Program-made: the position numbers and the translations under genes
Notes under the pieces: generated by a model
The model's input: only the letters and a program-made list of their open reading frames with translations
What the model was told of the DNA's origin: nothing
The model's database searches: none
Source: Amycolatopsis sp. cg9
Lineage (GTDB): Bacteria; Actinomycetota; Actinomycetes; Mycobacteriales; Pseudonocardiaceae
Assembly (NCBI RefSeq): GCF_041346945.1
Contig: NZ_CP166850.1
Location: 10,028,501-10,092,500, forward strand
Direction: 5' to 3'
Length of the DNA stretch: 64,000 nucleotides
Shown here: positions 1-7,447 of the stretch, piece after piece
Numbering within the stretch: position 1 is the stretch's first letter
How the letters are laid out: every line of letters starts with the position of its first letter

Positions 1-307
1 GGCCGGCCTGGGGCGCGGCCCGCGCCTCCGCCGCCGGTTTCGCGCTCGGCAGCGCGGGCAGCGGCTCGGGTGCCGGACGGCCGCCGAACAGCGCGACCGA
101 ACCGAGGACGATCACCACGACCGCGGCGAGGACACCGGCGAGCGCCCACCGGCGGCGGCCGGGACCGGCCGATCCGCCCGGCAGCCAGCGCCGGACCAGC
201 CGGCCGCCCGGCCCGACCGTGCTCGCATCGGGCGAGAGCTGGTCGGCCAGCCAGGAGAGCCGGTCGTTGACGGGAGGGCCCGGATCCCGGGCGGACTGCT
301 CGAACAC
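1..307 (-). CDS. comEA: ComEA-like DNA-uptake protein, N-terminal part (cut by window edge)
   Basis: Reading the minus strand from a GTG at 307 gives a protein with a cytoplasmic N-terminus of about 50 residues (Pro/Gly/Arg-rich), one transmembrane helix (residues about 54-75, WALAGVLAAVVVIVLGSVAL) and then a Pro/Ala-rich linker that runs off the window. The DNA-binding helix-hairpin-helix of ComEA would lie beyond position 1, so it cannot be seen. The call rests on this membrane-anchor-plus-linker layout and on position directly downstream of degV, where comEA (then comEC, holA) sits in mycobacteria. ComEA binds incoming DNA at the outer face of the membrane. The frame stays open upstream of 307, so a start further upstream is possible. 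Confidence 0.6.
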   Translation of the reverse strand, partial: MFEQSARDPGPPVNDRLSWLADQLSPDASTVGPGGRLVRRWLPGGSAGPGRRRWALAGVLAAVVVIVLGSVALFGGRPAPEPLPALPSAKPAAEARAAPQAG

Positions 308-454
308 ACGATCGACGTTAGGGCCCGCGGGGAGGCGTCCGACAGGGGTGCCGCCGCGTCCTGTGGACAACCGGGGTGTTGTGGACGGATTCCCCCGGCC
401 CGGCCCGGGAACGACCGTTTCCGTCGTACCCGGGTGGCATGCTGGCGGGTTCGG

Positions 455-1312
455 CTAGCTCCGGGACGGGACCGTGCGCTGGACGACCACGCCCAGCACG
501 CCGGGCCCGGTGTGCGCCCCGATCACCGCGCCCAGCTCCGAGACCACGCAGCCCGCCGAGCGCGGCACGGCTTCCTCGAGCCGGTTCGCCAGTTCGACCG
601 CCCGTTCCGGCGACGCGAGGTGGTGCACGGCGAGTTCGACGTCGTCTTCGGCCGCCGCTTCGGCGGCGAGCTCGACCAGCCGCGCGATCGCCCGGTTCAT
701 GGTGCGGACCTTCTCCAGCGGCAGGATCCGGCCGTCGGCCATGTGCAGCACCGGCTTGACCGCGAGTGCGGTGCCGAGCAGCGCCGCCGCCGGGCCGATC
801 CGCCCGCCGCGGCGCAGGTGGTCGAGGGTCTCGACGACGAACAACGTCGACGAGCAGCCGGCCGCCGTCACCGCGGCGGCCTCCACCGCGGCCGGCTCGG
901 CTCCCCTGGCCGCGGCGCCGGCGGCGTGCAGCGCGGCGAACCCCAGCCCCATCGCCGTGGTCCGCGAATCGACCACGCGGACCCGGTCGGGCCCCACTTC
1001 CTGGGCCGCCAGCACCGCCGCTTCCCAGGTGCCGGACAGCTCGCGCGACAGGTGGACCGAGACGATCGAGTCCGCGCCGTCGGCGAGCGCCGCGCGGTAC
1101 ACCTCGGCGAATTCGGTGGGCGTCGGCCGCGAGGTCGTGACGATCTTGCGCTGCTTCATCGCTTCGGCGACCGCCGCGGGCCCGGTCTCGACGCCGTCGA
1201 GGGAGACGACGCCGTCGACGAGGACGTGCAGCGGCACCACCCGGACCGCGTGCCGTTCGGCGAAGCCCTCCGGCAGGTGGGCGGTGGAATCCGTGACTAC
1301 GGCGACCGACAC
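455..1312 (-). CDS. DegV family fatty-acid-binding protein
   Basis: The 285-residue product begins MSVAVVTDSTAHLP and has the DegV layout: the N-terminal TDST motif, a central region TTSRPTPTEF that lines the lipid pocket, HLSRELSGTW, and a C-terminal domain with the THTGPGVLG-like segment (here AHTGPGVLG). Known members bind a fatty acid between two domains; some (FakB) present it to the FakA kinase. No fakA is visible here, so only lipid binding is supported. It is the last full gene of the minus-strand nadD operon, 4 bp downstream of the SGNH hydrolase. Length is normal for the family (about 280). Confidence 0.9.
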   Translation of the reverse strand: MSVAVVTDSTAHLPEGFAERHAVRVVPLHVLVDGVVSLDGVETGPAAVAEAMKQRKIVTTSRPTPTEFAEVYRAALADGADSIVSVHLSRELSGTWEAAVLAAQEVGPDRVRVVDSRTTAMGLGFAALHAAGAAARGAEPAAVEAAAVTAAGCSSTLFVVETLDHLRRGGRIGPAAALLGTALAVKPVLHMADGRILPLEKVRTMNRAIARLVELAAEAAAEDDVELAVHHLASPERAVELANRLEEAVPRSAGCVVSELGAVIGAHTGPGVLGVVVQRTVPSRS

Positions 1313-1316
1313 GCCG

Positions 1317-2045
1317 TCAGCCTACGTGGCCGGGTGCCAGCGCCGGCGCCAGCAACACGGACATCGCGTCGCCCACCGCCGCGTGCCCCTGCCAGCCCCA
1401 GTGCATGCCGTCCGGGTTGCCCTCGCCGCTCAGGACGTGCTCTCCGACAACGGCTTCGAGGTCGAGCAAGGGGACGTTCGCCCGCGCGCCCCACGCCGCC
1501 ATCGCGGCCGCCGCGGCCGGCCGGGCGGTGTGCACACCGCCGTACGCCGCAGCCCGGTGCACTGACGGGAGCATCCCGAAGACCGGCAGTTCGGGCCGCA
1601 GGGCGCGCAGCGCGCCCACGGCGGTGTCGAGGTACTGCACGGTGAGCTTGGCCGGCAGCACCGTGGGACGGCCGCGGAAGGCGACCGAAAGCCGGGGCTG
1701 CGCGGCGAGGTAGGCCTTGCGCACCACCCGGCGGACGGGGTCGGGCCGCAGGTACCGCAGCCCGGTGCGCAGGTAGGTCGGCAGCGGCGAAGGCAGCGTG
1801 TCCATGCTGCCGACGGCGAACACGACGGCGTCGACGTGGTGCAGGTCGGCCCAGACGCGCGGGTCGCCGGTCAGTGACCACCAGGCGTCGCGGGCGTTCC
1901 AGCCGATCCCGGCGACCAGGTCGGCGGTGCCGCCGAGGGCGGAGGCCGCGACGTTGGGCCACAGCCGCGGTTCGTCCGCGGCGCAGGGTCCTTCGGGACC
2001 GTGAAAGCTCAGCGAATCGCCGAACACCAGCAGGCGCGGCCCCAT
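1317..2045 (-). CDS. octT: SGNH hydrolase, probable diglucosylglycerate octanoyltransferase
   Basis: The 242-residue protein starts MGPRLLVFGDSLSFHG, carrying the GDSL block with the nucleophile Ser near residue 11, and ends with DGMHWGWQGH, which holds the Asp and His of the SGNH triad. No signal peptide or membrane segment is seen, so it should act in the cytoplasm. In M. tuberculosis the gene in the same position, next to gpgP (Rv2419c) and nadD, is Rv2418c/OctT, which octanoylates early intermediates of methylglucose lipopolysaccharide. The function is transferred from synteny plus fold. A generic SGNH esterase remains possible. Confidence 0.72.
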   Translation of the reverse strand: MGPRLLVFGDSLSFHGPEGPCAADEPRLWPNVAASALGGTADLVAGIGWNARDAWWSLTGDPRVWADLHHVDAVVFAVGSMDTLPSPLPTYLRTGLRYLRPDPVRRVVRKAYLAAQPRLSVAFRGRPTVLPAKLTVQYLDTAVGALRALRPELPVFGMLPSVHRAAAYGGVHTARPAAAAAMAAWGARANVPLLDLEAVVGEHVLSGEGNPDGMHWGWQGHAAVGDAMSVLLAPALAPGHVG

Positions 2046-2048
2046 CGG

Positions 2049-2663
2049 TTAGCCGTGCATCCCCGCGTTGTAGGCGTGCAGCCGCCACTTGCCGTCGCGC
2101 AGGCCGAGCTCGACCCAGTGGCAGTTCGAGATCCCGCCCAGCGACGGCCAGATCGCGACCGGCAGGTTCAGCAGCCGGGCGGTGAGCGCGATGATCAGTC
2201 CGCCGTGCGCGGCCAGCAGCACGGTCTCGCCGACGTCGGAGTTGGCCTGCTGCAGGTCGGCGACCACTTCGCCGGCGCGGTCGGCGACGTCGACCCGGTT
2301 CTCCCCGCCCGGCGGGGCCCAGGTCGCGTCGGTGCGCCAGCGGTCGCGTTCACCGGGGTAGGCCGAGTCGACCTCCGCGCCGGTGAGCCCCTGCCACTCG
2401 CCGAGGTGCGTCTCGCGCAGGCGCTTGTCGATGCGCAGCGGCACCCCGATGGCGTCGGTGAGCACGGTGGCCGTGTCGGTGGCGCGGCGCAGGTCGGACG
2501 CGATGACGAGGTCCGGCGAGAACCGGGCCAGCGCGGGTACCGCGAACCGGGCCTGGTTCCAGCCGCGCGGGGTCAGCGCCGAGTCGAGGTGTCCCTGCAT
2601 CCGCCCGGCGGCGTTGTAGTCCGTCTCGCCGTGGCGCCAGAGCACGAGCCGCCGCGGGCTCAC
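2049..2663 (-). CDS. gpgP: Histidine phosphatase, probable glucosyl-3-phosphoglycerate phosphatase
   Basis: From the GTG at 2663 the protein is 204 residues and starts VSPRRLVLWRHGETDYNAAG: the RHG catalytic motif of the phosphoglycerate-mutase-like superfamily, with the phospho-accepting His at residue 11. RMQGHLDSALTPRG and the later LAAHGGLI (second catalytic His) follow. This matches M. tuberculosis GpgP (Rv2419c), which dephosphorylates glucosyl-3-phosphoglycerate to glucosylglycerate for methylglucose lipopolysaccharides, and it holds the same place between rsfS and octT. The start overlaps the rsfS stop as GTGA, so the two are translationally coupled. A longer in-frame reading from about 2735 would run into rsfS and is disfavoured. 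Confidence 0.8.
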   Translation of the reverse strand: MSPRRLVLWRHGETDYNAAGRMQGHLDSALTPRGWNQARFAVPALARFSPDLVIASDLRRATDTATVLTDAIGVPLRIDKRLRETHLGEWQGLTGAEVDSAYPGERDRWRTDATWAPPGGENRVDVADRAGEVVADLQQANSDVGETVLLAAHGGLIIALTARLLNLPVAIWPSLGGISNCHWVELGLRDGKWRLHAYNAGMHG

Positions 2664-3055
2664 GGGACGTCCGGGTCCTCGTCGGCGGGTGGCTCCTCGA
2701 GCCCGGCCACCTCGATGCGCGGGCAGTCCTTCCACAGCCGCTCGAGGCCGTAGAACGTCCGCTCTTCGACGTGCTGGACGTGCACGACGACGTCGACGTA
2801 GTCGAGCAGGACCCAGCGCCCTTCGCGGGCGCCTTCGCGGCGGACCGGCTTGTGACCGCTCTCCCGCAGCTTCTCCTCGACGTTGTCGACGATGGCGCCG
2901 ACCAGGCGCTCGTTGGACGCGGAGGCGATGACGAAGGCGTCGGTGATGACGAGCTGCTCGGACACGTCCAGCACGACTACGTCGCTGGCCTTCTTGTCCG
3001 CCGCCGCGTGTGCGGCCGCTACGGCCAGCTCTCGTGCCTCGGACGTGGCTGCCAC
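2660..3055 (-). CDS. rsfS: Ribosomal silencing factor RsfS
   Basis: The 131-residue protein has the RsfS/Iojap core: DVVVLDVSEQLVITDAFVIAS, then SNERLVGAIVDNVEEKL, and WVLLDYVDVVVHVQ with the conserved HVF-like end (here ERTFYGLERLW). RsfS binds L14 of the large subunit and blocks joining to the 30S during starvation. The start is a GTG at 3055 with GAGGAG a few bases upstream, which favours it over any upstream codon. It lies between nadD and gpgP, the usual actinobacterial order. The C-terminal acidic tail after residue 115 is species-specific. Confidence 0.95.
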   Translation of the reverse strand: MAATSEARELAVAAAHAAADKKASDVVVLDVSEQLVITDAFVIASASNERLVGAIVDNVEEKLRESGHKPVRREGAREGRWVLLDYVDVVVHVQHVEERTFYGLERLWKDCPRIEVAGLEEPPADEDPDVP

Positions 3056-3114
3056 GGTGCTCCTCTACAGATCGGGTTCGCCCGAGAAGGGTACCCGCCG
3101 GGACCAGCGGGCCT

Positions 3115-3708
3115 TCAGTCGCTCTTCCGGTACAGGTCCTTCTTGGCGATGTAGCGGACGACGCCGTCGGGGACGAGGTACCAGACCGGCTCCCCGCGTT
3201 CGACCCGGTCGCGGCAGCCGGTCGACGAGATCGCCATCGCGGTGACCTCGACGAGGCTCACCTTCCCGCTGGGCAGGTGGTGGGAGTTGAGCCGGTAGCC
3301 GGGCCGGGTGACGCCGATGAAGTGCGCGAAGTCGAACAGCTCGTCCGCCTTGTGCCAGGTCAGGATCTGCTCGAGCGCGTCGGCGCCGGTGATGAAGAAG
3401 AGCTCGTCGTCGGGGTACTCGGCGTGCAGGTCGCGGAGGGTGTCGACGGTGTAGGTCTGCCCGCTGCGGTCGATGTCCACGCGGCTGACCGAGAACACCG
3501 GGTTCGACGCGGTCGCGATGACCGTCATCAGGTAGCGGTCTTCGGCCTTGGTCACCTTGCGGTCGGTCTTCTGCCACGGCTGCCCGGTGGGGACGAAGAT
3601 CACTTCGTCGAGCCCGAACCGGGACTGGACCTCGCTGGCCGCGACGAGGTGACCGTGGTGCACGGGGTCGAAGGTGCCGCCCATGACCCCGATCCGCCGT
3701 GGTGACAT
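3115..3708 (-). CDS. nadD: Nicotinate-nucleotide adenylyltransferase
   Basis: The 197-residue enzyme joins ATP and nicotinate mononucleotide to give deamido-NAD. It shows the nucleotidyltransferase motif [12 protein letters not shown] near the N-terminus, [10 protein letters not shown], the [13 protein letters not shown] segment that recognises the nicotinate ring, and the C-terminal ISSTGCRDR in place of the usual ISST-x-IR. The ATG at 3708 ([11 protein letters not shown]) gives a normal length. The frame is open further upstream but adds only a low-complexity Arg-rich stretch. It is the first gene of the operon, with about 60 bp before rsfS. Confidence 0.95.
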   Translation of the reverse strand: MSPRRIGVMGGTFDPVHHGHLVAASEVQSRFGLDEVIFVPTGQPWQKTDRKVTKAEDRYLMTVIATASNPVFSVSRVDIDRSGQTYTVDTLRDLHAEYPDDELFFITGADALEQILTWHKADELFDFAHFIGVTRPGYRLNSHHLPSGKVSLVEVTAMAISSTGCRDRVERGEPVWYLVPDGVVRYIAKKDLYRKSD

Positions 3709-3781
3709 GACTCGGGAGCCTATACATCGCGCGCGCGAGGCGCCGGGTGCTGTTCGCCACCTCGCCCGACCGGGCAAGGAG

Positions 3782-3797
3782 TGTGATTCAGGTCACA
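3782..3797. promoter_or_regulatory. CRP/GlxR-type operator
   Basis: The sequence is TGTGA-N6-TCACA, an exact match to the CRP consensus known for E. coli CRP, M. tuberculosis Rv3676 and corynebacterial GlxR. It lies in the gap between divergent nadD and recQ, about 74 bp upstream of the nadD start and 85 bp upstream of the recQ start, so it could act on either promoter. The match is seen directly; binding is inference. Confidence 0.55.
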
Positions 3798-3881
3798 TAA
3801 CCACCTGTATTCGTCACGAACGGTCCGTTCGCGCCGCCGCCGATTCCCGGTTCGTCGGTGCCATGGGGTAGACGTGGGGAC

Positions 3882-5993
3882 GTGGACACCACCGGCACCA
3901 CCTCAGCCCTCCGCGACCGCGCCGAGACCCTCCTCCGGGCGCTGGCCGGCGACTCGGCGAAGCTGCGCGAAGACCAATGGACGGCCATCGAGGCCTTGGT
4001 CGCTCAGCGGCGCCGGGCGCTCGTCGTGCAGCGCACCGGGTGGGGCAAGTCGGCGGTGTACTTCCTGGCCACGGCGTTGCTGCGGGAACAGGGAAGCGGG
4101 CCGACGGTCATCGTCTCGCCGCTGCTCGCCCTGATGCGCAACCAGATCTCGGCGGCGGCGCGCGCCGGGATCCACGCGGCGACGATGAACTCCGCGAACC
4201 CCCAGGAGTGGGACCAGGTCCAGGCGGCGGTCGCGGCCGGCGAGGTGGACGTCCTGCTGGTCAGCCCCGAACGGCTGAACAACCCGGACTTCCGCGACAA
4301 CGTGCTGCCGAAGCTGACCGCGAGCACCGGCCTGTTGGTGGTCGACGAGGCGCACTGCATCTCGGACTGGGGCCACGACTTCCGGCCCGACTACCGGCGT
4401 CTGCGCACGCTGCTGGGCGACCTCCCGCAAGGCGTACCGGTGCTGGCGACCACGGCGACCGCGAACGACCGCGTGGTCACCGACGTCGCCGAGCAGCTGG
4501 GCCTCGGCACCGGCGGCGACACGCTCGTGCTGCGCGGCAGCCTCGACCGGGAAAGCCTGCGGTTGTCGGTGTGCCGGCTGCCGACGTCGCAGGCACGGCT
4601 GGCGTGGCTCGCCGAGCACCTGGCCGAGCTGCCGGGGTCCGGGATCATCTACTGCCTGACCGTCGCGGCGGCGCACGACGTCGCGTCGCTGTTGAAGGAC
4701 CGCGGGTACCCGGTGGCGGCCTACACCGGCAAGACCGACCCGGCCGACCGGCAGGCGGCCGAGGACGACCTGCTCGGCAACCGCGTCAAAGCGCTCGTCG
4801 CGACTTCCGCGCTGGGCATGGGTTTCGACAAGCCGGACCTCGGGTTCGTCGTGCACCTCGGCGCCCCGTCGTCGCCGATCGCCTACTACCAGCAGGTCGG
4901 CCGCGCCGGGCGTGGCGTGGAACGCGCCGAGGTCGTGCTGCTGCCCGGCGAGGAGGACAAGGCGATCTGGGCGTACTTCGGGTCGCTGGCCTTCCCCGAC
5001 GAGCTGCGGGTGACGCAGGTGCTGAACTCCCTCGCCTACGCCGACCGTCCGCTTTCGACGGCCGCACTCGAACCGTCCGTCGAACTCTCGCGCTCCCGGC
5101 TGGAAATGGTGCTCAAGGTGCTGGACGTCGACGGTGCGGTCCGGCGCGTCAAGGGCGGCTGGACGAGCACGGGTGAGGACTGGCAGTACGACCGCGAGCG
5201 CTACAAGCGGGTCGCGGAGGCGCGCGACCGCGAGCAGAACGCGATGCTCGGCTACCTGGCGACCGACGGCTGCCGGATGGAATACCTGCGGCGCCAGCTC
5301 GACGACCCCGAAGCGGTGCCGTGCGGGCGGTGCGACAACTGCACCGGGAACCACTGGGACACGACGGTGGCGGACGACGTCGCCGAAGCGACCCGGGAAC
5401 GCCTGCAGCGACCGGGCGTCGAGGTCGCACCGCGGAAGCAGTGGCCCACCGGGATGTCCTCTTTGGACGTTCCGGTGTCCGGCCGGATCTCGGCCGACGA
5501 CCAGGCCGAGCCGGGCCAGGTCCTCGGGCGGCTCACCGACGTCGGCTGGGGCAACCGGTTGCGGGAGCTCGTCGGCCCCGGCGCCCAGGACACCGACGTG
5601 CCCGAATCGGTGTTCAAGGCCTGCGTCCAGGTGCTCGCCGGGTGGCAGTGGGCGGACCGGCCGGTGGCGGTGGTCGCCGTCCCGTCGGAGACGCGGCCGC
5701 AACTCGTGTACAGCCTCGCGACCCGGCTGGCCGAGATCGGCAAGCTGGACTTCCTCGGCGCGCTCGACGCGGAAGGGCCACCCCCGCGGCAGGCCAACAG
5801 CGCGCAGCGGCTGGCCGACCTGTGGCGGCGGATGAGCATGCCGGCCGACCTCGCCGCCACGCTGCCGGCCGGACCGGTCCTGCTGGTGGACGACGTCATC
5901 GACACCGGCTGGACGATGACGCTGGCCGCGCGGCTGCTGCGGCGGGCCGGAGCACCCGCCGTGCTGCCGTTCGCGCTGGCCAGCACGGCCTGA
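3882..5993 (+). CDS. recQ: RecQ-family ATP-dependent DNA helicase with phosphoribosyltransferase-like tail
   Basis: The protein is about 703 residues from the GTG at 3882; a GTG at 3858 would add eight residues. The helicase core has Walker A TGWGKS (52-57), DEAH (155-158), SDWGHDFRPDYR and the motif VI region QQVGRAGRG. The RecQ zinc cluster follows, with four Cys (one before MEYLRRQL, then CGRCDNC). After about residue 500 the usual WH/HRDC parts are not obvious. Instead the end carries LLVDDVIDTGWTMTLA (about 667-682), a PRPP-binding-loop motif as in phosphoribosyltransferases and ComF. RecQ unwinds 3'-to-5' in repair and recombination; the tail's job is unknown. It diverges from nadD. Confidence 0.9.
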   Translation: MDTTGTTSALRDRAETLLRALAGDSAKLREDQWTAIEALVAQRRRALVVQRTGWGKSAVYFLATALLREQGSGPTVIVSPLLALMRNQISAAARAGIHAATMNSANPQEWDQVQAAVAAGEVDVLLVSPERLNNPDFRDNVLPKLTASTGLLVVDEAHCISDWGHDFRPDYRRLRTLLGDLPQGVPVLATTATANDRVVTDVAEQLGLGTGGDTLVLRGSLDRESLRLSVCRLPTSQARLAWLAEHLAELPGSGIIYCLTVAAAHDVASLLKDRGYPVAAYTGKTDPADRQAAEDDLLGNRVKALVATSALGMGFDKPDLGFVVHLGAPSSPIAYYQQVGRAGRGVERAEVVLLPGEEDKAIWAYFGSLAFPDELRVTQVLNSLAYADRPLSTAALEPSVELSRSRLEMVLKVLDVDGAVRRVKGGWTSTGEDWQYDRERYKRVAEARDREQNAMLGYLATDGCRMEYLRRQLDDPEAVPCGRCDNCTGNHWDTTVADDVAEATRERLQRPGVEVAPRKQWPTGMSSLDVPVSGRISADDQAEPGQVLGRLTDVGWGNRLRELVGPGAQDTDVPESVFKACVQVLAGWQWADRPVAVVAVPSETRPQLVYSLATRLAEIGKLDFLGALDAEGPPPRQANSAQRLADLWRRMSMPADLAATLPAGPVLLVDDVIDTGWTMTLAARLLRRAGAPAVLPFALASTA

Positions 5994-6091
5994 GCGGAAG
6001 GAGGACGAAGAAACCGGGCAGTCAGGATCTTTCGCACCGCGAACGGATGTGGCAAAGTCCCGTTCCACCTTCGGGTGACGTGGAGGCCGCC

Positions 6092-7378
6092 ATGACCGAG
6101 TCCACCGTGCAGGTGTCGCAGCGCCACCGGCTGCCGGTGCGCAAGCTGTTCGCGGCGAGCGCAGGCAACGCGCTGGAGTGGTTCGACTGGACGATCTACG
6201 CGACGTTCAGCATCTACTTCGCCGGTGCGTTCTTCCCCTCCGGGAACGACACCCTGGCCCTGATCAACACCTTCGCGACCTACGCGCTGGCGTTCTTCTT
6301 CCGGCCGCTCGGCGGCGTCCTGCTCGGGCGCTTCGCCGACACCCGGGGGCGGAAACCGGCCATGATCCTCACCATCCTGCTCATGGCGGGTGGCTCGGTG
6401 GCGATCGGCCTGCTGCCGACGTTCTCGCAGGTCGGCTGGCTCGCACCGATCCTGCTGCTGCTCGCGCGCATCGCGCAGGGCCTGTCGCTGGGCGGTGAGG
6501 TGTCCAACGCGTCGGCGTACCTGGGCGAGATCGCGCCGGCGGAACGCCGCGGCCGCTACTCGGCGTTCTTCTACATCTCGACCGGCACGGCGGTGCTCAT
6601 CGCGACCGTCCTCGGCTTCGTGCTCGCGCGGACCTTGGACAAGGCGGAGCTCACGTCGTGGGGCTGGCGGCTGCCGTTCCTGCTGGGCGGCGTCTTCGGC
6701 CTGGTCGGGTTGTGGCTGCGCCGCAGCATCGCCGAAACCGAGCTGTTCGAGCAGACGAAGACCAAGGCCCGCAAGATCGAACGGCCGCTGCTGACCACGC
6801 TGACGCACCACCCGAAGGCCGTCGTCCGGCTCGTCGGCTTCACGATGCTCTCGACCCTTTGCTACTACACGTTCTTCAGCGCGCTCACGTCGTTCGCGGT
6901 CAAGACCCGGCACGCCGACGCCGACGCCGTCTTCCTCGCCCTTTCGGTAGGCACGGCGTTGTTCATCGCGTTGCAGTACCCGCTCGGCGCTTTGTCGGAC
7001 CGGTTCGGGCGGAAACCGCAGCTGCTCGTGTGGTCCGGTGCGACCGCGATCGTCGTCGTCCCGCTGTCCACTTTGATCGGTCCGGGCGTCGGCGGCCTGC
7101 TCGTGGTGTTCTGCGTCGGGCTCGGGCTGTACACCGCGATGACGTCGATCGCGCCGGCGATCATGAGCGAACTGTTCCCCACCGAGCTGCGCGCGCTGGG
7201 GATCGGTGCGTGGTACAACCTGACCGTCGCGGTCTTCGGCGGCACCGCGCCCCTGCTCATCACGCTGTTCGGCGAGGTGTCGCAGACGCTCTACTTCTGG
7301 TACGTCGCCGTCGGTGCCGCGATCGCGTTCGCGGTGATCCTCACGCTGCCGGAGACCAAAGGCCGCGAGCTGGAGTAA
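6092..7378 (+). CDS. MFS transporter, metabolite:H+ symporter (MHS) family
   Basis: The 428-residue membrane protein starts at an ATG preceded by TGGAGG. The N-terminus SAGNALEWFDWTIYATFS is typical of the MHS subfamily (KgtP, ShiA, ProP relatives). The loop 2-3 signature GRFADTRGRKPAM and its repeat GALSDRFGRKPQ mark an MFS carrier with 12 predicted helices. Substrates of the family are small carboxylates or betaines; this one cannot be assigned. About 100 bp separate it from recQ and 70 bp from argS, so it may have its own promoter. Confidence 0.88.
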   Translation: MTESTVQVSQRHRLPVRKLFAASAGNALEWFDWTIYATFSIYFAGAFFPSGNDTLALINTFATYALAFFFRPLGGVLLGRFADTRGRKPAMILTILLMAGGSVAIGLLPTFSQVGWLAPILLLLARIAQGLSLGGEVSNASAYLGEIAPAERRGRYSAFFYISTGTAVLIATVLGFVLARTLDKAELTSWGWRLPFLLGGVFGLVGLWLRRSIAETELFEQTKTKARKIERPLLTTLTHHPKAVVRLVGFTMLSTLCYYTFFSALTSFAVKTRHADADAVFLALSVGTALFIALQYPLGALSDRFGRKPQLLVWSGATAIVVVPLSTLIGPGVGGLLVVFCVGLGLYTAMTSIAPAIMSELFPTELRALGIGAWYNLTVAVFGGTAPLLITLFGEVSQTLYFWYVAVGAAIAFAVILTLPETKGRELE

Positions 7379-7447
7379 ACCCTTCGTCACCGGCCGGTCA
7401 CGCTCGCTACGCTGCGGCATCCGCGACCGAGCCGAAGGAGGGACACC

